This document shows positions 1 through 6,331 of a DNA stretch of 9,032 nt, one piece after another; position 1 is the first letter of the stretch, and each line of letters begins with the position of its first letter. Below the pieces are notes generated by a model, which saw only the letters and a program-made list of their open reading frames with translations, did no database searches and was not told the DNA's origin. The position numbers and the translations under genes were made by a program. This DNA is from Candidatus Aminicenantota bacterium. Lineage in GTDB: Bacteria > Acidobacteriota > Aminicenantia > Aminicenantales > Aminicenantaceae. Location of the stretch: the NCBI GenBank assembly GCA_023135995.1, contig JAGLRY010000363.1:1-9032 (forward strand), given 5' to 3'.

Positions 1-891
1 AAGCTTTTGTGAGAAGTCTTTGTGGACTGTTTTTGCCATGTCCATCAATGTGTCCCCGACCTGGAACACGTATGGGTCTCTCTTCTCGACTTTCTTCCCG
101 GGCATCTTGCTGTACACCCTGACCACCTTGAGAATGGCAAATATCCTTTTCTTCAATTCTTTGAGTTCTGTTTCCTCTAAGGCTGAAATGGTGATCAGAT
201 TGTACGCAGGATCTATGGTGCTTCTCAACACAGATATGCTTGCTTCCGATCCAGGGAGGTCTGTTTTGTTGGCAATGACAAGGGTCCGTTTCAAAAAAAA
301 CTGTTTTTCGGGGCTGATATCCTGATCTTCAGGCACAAGCTCTATGTTTTTTTCTTTGAGTTTTTCTGTGATTTCGTTCACATCTGTCACCGGGTCTTGG
401 CTTCCTAAGTCCATCAGGAGCAAAACTGCGTCTGCGCTTTTGATGAGTTCTGCATGCCATGGCTCAAAATACTCAGGAGTAATGGGTGGAGTATCAATCA
501 ACTGGATCTGGATATTCTCAAACATCATCATTGCAGGCGATGGAGCATGGGTGGTAAAAGGATAGTCACCGATGTCGGGATTGGCGTTGGTGAGAGCTTT
601 TATCAGCGAGGATTTCCCCGAATTTGGAAGACCGGTCAGTATGACTTGCCCTGCTCCAGCTTTGTCGACATGGAATGTGGGCCCATGCCGCGAAAGAGCC
701 GCTTTTTTTTGAGACTGAGATCTAAGTTTAGAGATTTTAGTTTTATACAGTGCTTGTAGTTTTTCTGTTCCTTTATGTTTAGGTATGAGGGAAAGGAGCT
801 CTTCCATGATGGCGATTTTCTCCCCCGCAGTCTTCGCTGTTTTTAACTCCTTTTCCTTCTCGAAGTACTGAGGAGGTAAATTGGCTGGCAT
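1..891 (-). CDS. DRG/Obg-like GTPase with C-terminal TGS domain (3' end cut by window edge)
   Basis: A continuous 297-codon reading frame runs from ATG at 891 off the left edge, so the C-terminus is missing. The start is supported by AGAGGAG at 899-905, seven bases upstream. An N-terminal lysine-rich helical segment (about residues 8-65) precedes the G domain, as in DRG and Obg-like TGS GTPases. Visible motifs are G1 GLPNSGKSS (87-95), G2 threonines in YPFTT (110-114), G3 DTPPI (133-137), G4 NKTD (208-211) and G5 SAL (236-238). From about residue 255 there is a TGS segment with the family-typical RVYSKMPGKK and VHKDF motifs. Roughly the last few dozen TGS residues should lie outside the window. 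Family members bind GTP and are linked to ribosomes or translation; the exact role of this bacterial branch is unknown to me. The G3 box ends in proline instead of glycine. The gene is transcribed divergently from gyrB and has its own promoter. Confidence 0.9.
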   Translation of the reverse strand, partial: MPANLPPQYFEKEKELKTAKTAGEKIAIMEELLSLIPKHKGTEKLQALYKTKISKLRSQSQKKAALSRHGPTFHVDKAGAGQVILTGLPNSGKSSLIKALTNANPDIGDYPFTTHAPSPAMMMFENIQIQLIDTPPITPEYFEPWHAELIKSADAVLLLMDLGSQDPVTDVNEITEKLKEKNIELVPEDQDISPEKQFFLKRTLVIANKTDLPGSEASISVLRSTIDPAYNLITISALEETELKELKKRIFAILKVVRVYSKMPGKKVEKRDPYVFQVGDTLMDMAKTVHKDFSQKL

Positions 892-915
892 CTTTTTGCT
901 CCTCTCTTCTGTTTA

Positions 916-944
916 ATTATATCCAAAGACCTTTTGGATTTCAA
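916..944 (-). promoter_or_regulatory. Sigma70-type promoter of the GTPase gene with spacer palindrome
   Basis: Read on the minus strand, TTGAAA (944-939) is followed by a 17-bp spacer and a perfect TATAAT (921-916). The next purines place the transcript start near 909, leaving a leader of about 18 nt that carries the AGAGGAG ribosome site. The sequence just upstream of the -35 box is A/T-rich (AATTGAATTT). The spacer is occupied end to end by an inverted repeat, described separately. The motif match is strong, but no experiment is visible here. Confidence 0.7.
921..939. promoter_or_regulatory. Perfect 7-bp inverted repeat between -35 and -10 (candidate operator)
   Basis: ATCCAAA (921-927), a 5-nt centre GACCT, and TTTGGAT (933-939) form a perfect dyad. 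It covers the spacer of the GTPase promoter and overlaps one base of each hexamer. This position is typical of binding sites for repressors or spacer-twisting activators. No candidate regulator gene is present in the window, so the ligand and the protein are unknown. The dyad could also have arisen by chance in A/T-rich DNA. Confidence 0.4.
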
Positions 945-1058
945 AAATTCAATTAGGGAAGTTTACATTTCCAAATCTGTGATGATGTCATTCAGAGTGA
1001 TCAGATTGGTAATATCGAAAACGTATAACAGAACAGCGCGGGGACTCTCACATTATAA

Positions 1059-1107
1059 ATGTAGGGACCGTTTCCCAAACGGTCCGTTCGGGGAACGGAC
1101 CCTACAT
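1059..1107. repeat. 49-bp near-perfect palindrome made of two mirror hairpins (REP/MITE-like)
   Basis: The element is symmetric about T1083. Outer arms ATGTAGGG (1059-1066) and CCCTACAT (1100-1107) match perfectly. Inside them are two small hairpins: ACCGTTT-CCC-AAACGGT (1067-1083) and TCCGTTC-GGG-GAACGGA (1083-1099). T1083 can pair with either A1067 or A1099. Over 24 positions per arm, only 16 (A/A) and 6 (A/C) from the centre mismatch, with one G/T at 10. The element can therefore form one long stem or a cruciform-like pair of hairpins with complementary CCC and GGG loops. It is much more G+C-rich than its flanks and looks like an inserted dispersed repeat. Copy number cannot be judged from one window. 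It lacks a clean trailing T run, so a terminator is less likely. Confidence 0.75.
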
Positions 1108-1178
1108 AAAAAAGAACTGACTTTGTTTTGAATTGAGAATTTTTGAGCAATTCATTCGTTAATCCAATACGCTGATTT

Positions 1179-1199
1179 TTTTCACCTGGCGAGTGAAAA
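1179..1199. repeat. Small inverted repeat TTTTCAC/GTGAAAA
   Basis: TTTTCAC (1179-1185) and GTGAAAA (1193-1199) form a perfect 7-bp stem around a 7-nt loop, CTGGCGA. Neither strand has a T run after the stem in the right place, so it is not a standard terminator. It lies well upstream of the gyrB core promoter and could be a protein-binding dyad or part of a degraded repeat. Confidence 0.3.
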
Positions 1200-1274
1200 C
1201 ATGCAAATTTTGCGAGTTGTTTGGCGCGATTGTTCCGCTGCAAAAAAAAAGGGAAATTCTCGCGCTCTTTTATC

Positions 1275-1296
1275 ATAAAAAAGCGGCATTTTTTAT
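1275..1296. repeat. A/T-only 8-bp palindrome just upstream of the gyrB promoter
   Basis: ATAAAAAA (1275-1282) and TTTTTTAT (1289-1296) are perfect inverted arms around a GCGGCA centre. The element lies directly upstream of the possible -35 region of gyrB. The position suits an UP-like element, a nucleoid-protein site or intrinsically bent DNA. With no G:C pairs in the arms, it would be a weak RNA hairpin. Confidence 0.4.
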
Positions 1297-1327
1297 TGAA
1301 TTTACTTTGCAATTTTCCCCATATAAT
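1296..1327 (+). promoter_or_regulatory. Probable gyrBA promoter (perfect -10, poor -35)
   Basis: TATAAT at 1322-1327 is a perfect -10 hexamer in front of gyrB. The -35 is ambiguous: TTGAAT (1296-1301) leaves a long 20-bp spacer and TTTACT (1301-1306) a short 15-bp spacer. Non-optimal spacing is a known trait of some supercoiling-sensitive promoters. The predicted start near 1334 gives a leader of about 80 nt. Confidence 0.5.
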
Positions 1328-1333
1328 GGTAAA

Positions 1334-1416
1334 ATAAATACCTAAAAAATAATGCCTATTAGGTTATGTGAAAATCCTCCCTTCATAACCCCATTTTTTT
1401 CCCAAAAAAAAGGAAA
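1334..1416 (+). promoter_or_regulatory. gyrB leader with alternative hairpins
   Basis: Two stems in the predicted untranslated leader compete for GGT at 1362-1364. One pairs ACCTAA (1340-1345) with TTAGGT (1359-1364); the other pairs GGTTATG (1362-1368) with CATAACC (1384-1390). The second encloses a 15-nt loop containing CCTCC. Just before the ribosome site, seven T (1394-1400), CCC and a run of A (1404-1411) could form a weak hairpin next to AAGGA. I do not recognise a known riboswitch, and the structures are short enough to be accidental. Confidence 0.35.
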
Positions 1417-3801
1417 ATGACAACAAAAAAATATACTGCAGAAAGCATCAAAGTACTCAAAGGTTTAGAGGCTGTTCGCAAGCGACCGGCTATGTATATC
1501 GGAAGCACTGGGCCTCAAGGTTTGCATCATCTGGTTTACGAAGTTGTGGACAATAGCATTGACGAGGCTCTTGCCGGGTATTGCAAGAAGATCGATGTCA
1601 CGATCCATGTGGATAACACTGTAACAGTCATCGATGACGGCAGGGGTATTCCTGTCGGAATTCACAGGAAAACGCGGAAACCTGCCGCTGAGGTTGTCAT
1701 GACAACCCTTCATGCCGGCGGGAAATTTGACACCAAATCGTACCAGGTTTCAGGCGGTTTGCACGGTGTCGGTGTTTCTGTCGTCAATGCACTCTCTGAG
1801 AGATTAGATCTCGAAATAAAGAGGGAAGGAGGAGTCTACACTCAAAGTTATGAAAGAGGAAAACCGGTCACAAAGCTCAAGAAGATCGGAAAGACAAATA
1901 AGACCGGCACAAAAACGACCTTCAAACCAGATCCTGAGGTTTTCCAAATCGTAGAATTTAACTTCGACACCTTGAGCCAGAGGTTGAGAGAGTTGTCCTA
2001 CTTGAACAAGGGCTTGAAGATCTCTATCCTGGATGAACGCAACGACACGCGGCATGATTTTCAGTACAAGGGTGGGATCCGGGAGTTCGTCCAGTATCTC
2101 AATCAGAATAAATCTGTCATCAATCCGAAACCCATTTATATCGAGAGCACGAAAAACGGAATGGTCGTGGAGATGGCGCTTCAGTACAACACAGGCTATT
2201 CAGAGACCATTTTTTCCTTTGTGAACAACATCAATACCACCGAAGGCGGAACTCATCTCATCGGTTTCAAGTCAGCGTTGACCCGCTCGATCAATCAGTA
2301 TGCCAACACTCACAACCTGATAAAGGACTTGAAGCGGAACTTGAGCGGCGATGATACCAGGGAGGGTCTGTGTGTGGTTTTGAGCTTGAAGATGAAAGAT
2401 CCTCAATTCGAAGGGCAGACAAAGACAAAGCTCGGTAACAGTGAAGTCAAAGGGATTGTCGATTCCTTAGTCAATGAGGAACTTTCCTGCTATTTTGAAG
2501 AAAATCCATCCGTCGCTCGTAAGATCATCCTCAAGGTTCTCGATGCCGCGAGGACTAGGGAAGCGGTCCGGAAGGCAAGGGAACTGGCTCGGCGTAAAGG
2601 TATTTTGGAGTCCACATCGCTCCCCGGTAAATTGGCAGACTGTCAGGAACGAGACCCCGCCCATAGCGAGATTTTTCTCGTAGAGGGTGATTCAGCAGGA
2701 GGCTCAGCCAAACAAGCGCGAGATCGCCGGTTTCAAGCTGTGCTTCCCCTCAAGGGCAAGATCCTCAATGTCGAGAAAGCCCGCTTCGATAAGGTCCTCA
2801 AGAGCGAGGAGATCGGCCTCATTATTTCGGCCCTGGGTACTGGAGTGGAACAATCGGATTTTAACATCGATAAGCTGCGCTATCACAAGGTCGTTATCAT
2901 GACAGACGCGGATGTGGATGGGTCGCATATCAGGACTCTGCTCATGACCTTTTTTTACAGGCAGATGCCTCAACTCATTGAAAAGGGCCACCTTTTAATC
3001 GCTCAGCCCCCTTTGTACAAGATCTCAAAGGGGAGGTCCTTCCAGTATTTGAATGATGAGAGAAGTTTCGAGAAATTCATAATCCGGAAAATATCCGAAG
3101 AATTCCAGCTCCAAGTCAACAGGCAAAAGGAGGTGATCAAAGGGGACAAATTTAGAAAATTTCTCCAAAGGATCATCACCAAGAGGAACTTTATCCAGAT
3201 CATGGAAAGAAAAAATTACCCGTTTTTCCTTGTAGATATCCTTTTAAAGAATGAAGTGGGTGATGTGGAATTCTTGCGTAATCCCAAAAACATGCAGAAA
3301 ATCCAGAATCTTCTCACAGAGAAGGGCATCGTCTCGACCCTGAGCAAGGACGAAGAACACGGCCTGTACGAGCTGGCAGTCACTTTTCAGGTCAATGGTA
3401 TAGTTGTGACCTCAAAAGTGAACATGGATCTGATCACCTCAGCTTCGTACCAAACTCTTTATAAAACGAACAAGGCCCTCGAAGATTTTAGACCTCCTTT
3501 CTTTATCCTGCACAATGGAGATAGGATAAAGCTCGAGAATGAAGCCAAACTTCTCGAGTACCTCTACGATAACGGCAAAAAGGGGATCGTCATCCAGAGA
3601 TACAAGGGATTGGGAGAAATGACGCCTGTCCAGCTCTGGGAAACCACGATGGACCCCGAAAAAAGATTCCTTCTCCGGGTGTCCATCCTGGATGTTGTGG
3701 AGGCGGATAAGACATTCACCATTCTCATGGGGGATGAAGTCGAGCCTCGCAGGAATTTCATCGAGACAAACGCCCTGGAAACTCAAAATCTTGATGTGTA
3801 A
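1417..3801 (+). CDS. gyrB: DNA gyrase subunit B
   Basis: This is the ATPase subunit of the A2B2 type II topoisomerase that negatively supercoils cytoplasmic DNA. The 794 residues match the long Gram-negative form. The GHKL ATPase domain shows the general base Glu42 in YEVVDNSIDEA, DDGRGIP (73-79), and the glycine-rich ATP lid GGLHGVGVSVVNALS (113-127). The transducer carries the QTKTKLGN lysine loop (334-341). The TOPRIM domain has EGDSAGGSA (423-431), PLKGKILNVEKAR (444-456) and the metal-binding DADVDGSH (497-504). An insert of about 190 residues follows before the C-terminal QRYKGLGEMTPVQLW (727-741). The ATG at 1417 is preceded by AAGGA at short spacing, and the N-terminus fits the family. 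gyrA follows after 9 nt. No key residue is missing. ParE is the alternative, but the adjacent gyrA with a GyrA box favours gyrase. Confidence 0.98.
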   Translation: MTTKKYTAESIKVLKGLEAVRKRPAMYIGSTGPQGLHHLVYEVVDNSIDEALAGYCKKIDVTIHVDNTVTVIDDGRGIPVGIHRKTRKPAAEVVMTTLHAGGKFDTKSYQVSGGLHGVGVSVVNALSERLDLEIKREGGVYTQSYERGKPVTKLKKIGKTNKTGTKTTFKPDPEVFQIVEFNFDTLSQRLRELSYLNKGLKISILDERNDTRHDFQYKGGIREFVQYLNQNKSVINPKPIYIESTKNGMVVEMALQYNTGYSETIFSFVNNINTTEGGTHLIGFKSALTRSINQYANTHNLIKDLKRNLSGDDTREGLCVVLSLKMKDPQFEGQTKTKLGNSEVKGIVDSLVNEELSCYFEENPSVARKIILKVLDAARTREAVRKARELARRKGILESTSLPGKLADCQERDPAHSEIFLVEGDSAGGSAKQARDRRFQAVLPLKGKILNVEKARFDKVLKSEEIGLIISALGTGVEQSDFNIDKLRYHKVVIMTDADVDGSHIRTLLMTFFYRQMPQLIEKGHLLIAQPPLYKISKGRSFQYLNDERSFEKFIIRKISEEFQLQVNRQKEVIKGDKFRKFLQRIITKRNFIQIMERKNYPFFLVDILLKNEVGDVEFLRNPKNMQKIQNLLTEKGIVSTLSKDEEHGLYELAVTFQVNGIVVTSKVNMDLITSASYQTLYKTNKALEDFRPPFFILHNGDRIKLENEAKLLEYLYDNGKKGIVIQRYKGLGEMTPVQLWETTMDPEKRFLLRVSILDVVEADKTFTILMGDEVEPRRNFIETNALETQNLDV

Positions 3802-3810
3802 AGAGATATC

Positions 3811-6264
3811 GTGAATAATCCCAATTCGACAAAAAAGGAAACGAAAACCAACAACATCTCTATCGTCAGTGTCGAAAAAGAGATGAAGAAGTCCTATCTG
3901 GATTATGCGATGAGCGTCATTATCGGGCGTGCCATCCCTGACATTAAGGATGGATTGAAGCCCGTTCATCGACGGAGTCTCTTTGCCATGCACGAAGCGG
4001 GAAACACGTGGAACAAGCCTTACAAAAAGTCTGCGCGGATCGTCGGTGATGTCATTGGAAAATATCATCCGCACGGCGATGTGGCTGTGTACGACACGAT
4101 CGTGCGCATGGCCCAAGATTTTAGCCTTCGCTATCTCCTGGTAGATGGTCAGGGGAATTTTGGCTCCGTTGATGGCGACCCCCCTGCAGCCATGCGTTAT
4201 ACCGAGATCAGGATGAAAAAGTTTGCCCAGGAGCTCCTTGCAGACCTGGATAAAGACACTGTCAATTTTGTTCCCAACTATGATGAAAGCCTCAAGATGC
4301 CCGAGGTGCTCCCGGCTAAGATCCCAAATCTGCTCGTTAATGGGGGATCAGGCATTGCCGTTGGTATGGCGACGAACATCCCCCCTCACAATCTGGGAGA
4401 GATCGTAGATGCCATCATCCACTTGATCAAACATCCCAATGCAACATTAAAGAGGCTCATGCAGTTTGTCCCCGGACCGGATTTTCCCACTGGGGGGTAT
4501 GTATTCGGGCTGGAAGGAATAAAGAGTGCATACGAAACAGGGAGGGGGATCATAAACCTACGAGCCAAAGCTGTGATCGAGCGGGGTGCCAATGGAGAGA
4601 GGGACCGTATCGTCATCACAGAGCTTCCCTACCAGGTGAACAAGGCCAAGCTTTTGGAAAACGTGGCATCCCTTGTGAACAGCAAAAAGATCGAAGGTAT
4701 CGCTGATATCAGAGATGAGTCCGACAGGGAAGGGATGCGGGCCGTGATCGAAATCAAAAGAGGAGAATTTTCTGAAGTCATCCTTAACAATCTGTACAAA
4801 CACACATCTCTCCAGACATCTTTTGGGATCATCCTGTTGGCGATCGTTGAGAAACAGCCCAAGGTGATGAACCTGATCGACATGATGCGGTATTTCATCT
4901 CACACCGCCAGGATGTTGTTCGCCGCCGGACGCGCTTCGAGTTGAAAAAGGCAGAACACCGAGCGCACATTCTCGAAGGATTGACCATCGCTCTAGACCA
5001 TATGGATGAGATCATTACTCTCATCCGTGCATCCAAGACTGTGGACGAGGCGAGAAACGGATTGATCACTCGATTTCGTCTGTCAAGAATACAGGCTCAG
5101 GCCATCCTGGAGATGCAGTTACAGAAGCTGACTCGACTGGAACGGGAAAAGATCGTCCAGGAATACAAAGAGTTGAAGAAGCTCATCGCAAAGTTGAGAA
5201 AAATCCTAAAGAGCGAGCATCTGATCCTCGACATCATCGTGGATGAATTGAAGCAGATAAAATCGGATTACAACGATCCAAGACGAACAGAGATCATAGA
5301 GGAAAGCATTACGGAGATCTCCGTCGAAGACCTGATCAAGGAAGAAGATGTGGCCATCACCTATACATCCTCTGGATATATCAAACGGACGTCTTTGAGC
5401 AATTATAGGTTCCAGACGCGAGGGGGAAAAGGGAAAAGAGGGATCAGTATGAAAGCTGAGGATGTGGTTCAGGATCTCTTTATTTGTTCCACGCACAGCT
5501 ACATGCTCATTTTTACCAATAAAGGTCGGCTCTACTGGCTGAAGGCTTTGTACATCCCAGATGTGGGCGTTGCGAGTCGAGGGAAGTCCATTCAAAACCT
5601 TGTTCAGCTCGATCCCAATGAACGAGTGAGTTCATTAGTGGCTGTCAAAAATTTTGCGGAAGATCTCTATGTGATGATGCTTTGTTCGAATGGACGGATC
5701 AAGAAAACTCGTCTCAGCGATTTCAAGAATATCCGGAAGGGAGGCATTCTTGCCATCACCCTGAATTCAAAAGTCGAACTGTTGGAGGCGAAACTCACGG
5801 ATGGTATCAAAGAGATTATCATCGGCACAAAAATGGGCAAGGCCATCAAATTCAAAGAAAGAGAGATCCGGCCTATGGGGCGGCAGGCCGCGGGAGTGAA
5901 GGGGATCACGCTCACCCCGAAAGACCAGATCATCGGAATGCTGGTTATCGGAGAGAAAGAAAAGTATGCCTTCACAGCGAGCGAGAAGGGATACGGCAAA
6001 AAGACAGACACCAGCTTTTATTCCCTCCACCATAGGGGCGGTAAAGGGGTTATCAACCTGAAGACCAATAAAAAGATTGGGAAGGCCATCGGAATGGTTG
6101 GGATATCTGAAGAAGAGATTCTTTTGATCACCGAGATGGGGAAGGTCATTCGTTTTAAGGCCGAGAAACTCCGGCCCATAGGTAGGGCAACTCAGGGAGT
6201 CAGGATCATCAATCTTGGAAAAGGAGACAGGGTCGTCTCTATCGCCAAAGTCCAGGAATCTTAA
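3811..6264 (+). CDS. gyrA: DNA gyrase subunit A
   Basis: This is the DNA-cleaving and DNA-wrapping subunit of gyrase, 817 residues. Translation probably begins at GTG 3811, 9 nt after the gyrB stop, with only a weak AAGAGA site. Coupling to gyrB translation is therefore likely. The winged-helix region shows SYLDYAMSVI (28-37), DGLKPVHRR (47-55) and YHPHGD (85-90). AAMRYTE (126-132) carries the catalytic Tyr130. A coiled-coil tower covers about residues 370-490. The C-terminal beta-pinwheel begins near residue 510 and has the gyrase-defining box QTRGGKG (535-541), which separates it from ParC. A similar HRGGKG (741-746) lies in a later blade. The protein ends without the long acidic tail of E. 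coli GyrA. Val91 occupies the position of E. coli Ser83, while Asp95 matches Asp87; see findings. The next in-frame ATG (codon 25) would cut the conserved N-terminal arm. Confidence 0.97.
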   Translation: MNNPNSTKKETKTNNISIVSVEKEMKKSYLDYAMSVIIGRAIPDIKDGLKPVHRRSLFAMHEAGNTWNKPYKKSARIVGDVIGKYHPHGDVAVYDTIVRMAQDFSLRYLLVDGQGNFGSVDGDPPAAMRYTEIRMKKFAQELLADLDKDTVNFVPNYDESLKMPEVLPAKIPNLLVNGGSGIAVGMATNIPPHNLGEIVDAIIHLIKHPNATLKRLMQFVPGPDFPTGGYVFGLEGIKSAYETGRGIINLRAKAVIERGANGERDRIVITELPYQVNKAKLLENVASLVNSKKIEGIADIRDESDREGMRAVIEIKRGEFSEVILNNLYKHTSLQTSFGIILLAIVEKQPKVMNLIDMMRYFISHRQDVVRRRTRFELKKAEHRAHILEGLTIALDHMDEIITLIRASKTVDEARNGLITRFRLSRIQAQAILEMQLQKLTRLEREKIVQEYKELKKLIAKLRKILKSEHLILDIIVDELKQIKSDYNDPRRTEIIEESITEISVEDLIKEEDVAITYTSSGYIKRTSLSNYRFQTRGGKGKRGISMKAEDVVQDLFICSTHSYMLIFTNKGRLYWLKALYIPDVGVASRGKSIQNLVQLDPNERVSSLVAVKNFAEDLYVMMLCSNGRIKKTRLSDFKNIRKGGILAITLNSKVELLEAKLTDGIKEIIIGTKMGKAIKFKEREIRPMGRQAAGVKGITLTPKDQIIGMLVIGEKEKYAFTASEKGYGKKTDTSFYSLHHRGGKGVINLKTNKKIGKAIGMVGISEEEILLITEMGKVIRFKAEKLRPIGRATQGVRIINLGKGDRVVSIAKVQES

Positions 6265-6273
6265 TTATCTTGC

Positions 6274-6303
6274 TTGACTTTAAGGAAGCAATCCTCATAA
6301 AAT
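6274..6303 (+). promoter_or_regulatory. Sigma70-type promoter for the acyl-CoA synthetase gene
   Basis: TTGACT (6274-6279), an 18-bp spacer and TAAAAT (6298-6303) each match the consensus at five of six bases. They lie in the 67-bp gap after gyrA. The start would fall near 6310, leaving a short leader with a strong AGGAGG (6321-6326) five bases before the ATG. A 6-bp inverted repeat, TTGCTT (6270-6275) and AAGCAA (6286-6291), overlaps the -35 box. I see no terminator after gyrA, so some gyrBA read-through is plausible. Confidence 0.55.
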
Positions 6304-6331
6304 TTACCCAACTGTTTTGTAGGAGGCTGTT

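Larger units (their letters stand above)
892..1416. other. Divergent intergenic region between the GTPase gene and gyrB
   Basis: This 525-bp gap carries no convincing gene. From left to right it holds the GTPase ribosome site and promoter (899-944) and about 110 bp in which I see nothing (945-1058). Then come the 49-bp dual-hairpin palindrome (1059-1107), a TTTTCAC/GTGAAAA hairpin (1179-1199), and runs of A or T. The right end has an A/T palindrome (1275-1296), the gyrB -10 box and the gyrB leader. Short open frames here lack ribosome sites or cross the palindrome, and I do not regard them as genes. Confidence 0.8.

Noticed and set aside
1..6. HindIII site at the very start of the window
   Set aside because: It could be a cloning junction but may equally be an arbitrary window edge; one site proves nothing.
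281..292. AGGGTCCGTTTC also occurs at 7346-7357 and resembles part of the 1059-1107 palindrome
   Set aside because: Both copies lie inside conserved coding sequence, and a shared 12-mer is expected by chance in about 9 kb.
293..300. Possible frameshift at an eight-base homopolymer in the GTPase gene
   Set aside because: Counting the eight bases carefully keeps the frame open into FFLKRTLVIANKTD, with the G4 motif intact, so the gene is not broken here.
1084..1113. Hairpin followed by A/T as a terminator
   Set aside because: The palindrome has no T run directly after the stem on either strand, and neither flanking gene transcribes toward it.
1201..1278. 25-codon plus-strand frame upstream of gyrB (possible leader peptide)
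   Set aside because: It lacks a Shine-Dalgarno and lies upstream of the likely transcript start near 1334, so it would not be in the gyrB leader.
1001..1312. 103-codon minus-strand open frame in the intergenic region
   Set aside because: It starts with TTG inside the gyrB promoter area, crosses the 49-bp palindrome, has no convincing ribosome site and resembles no family I know.
1108..1416. Replication origin next to gyrB
   Set aside because: No DnaA-box cluster (TTATCCACA-like) is visible, and neither dnaA, dnaN nor recF is present.
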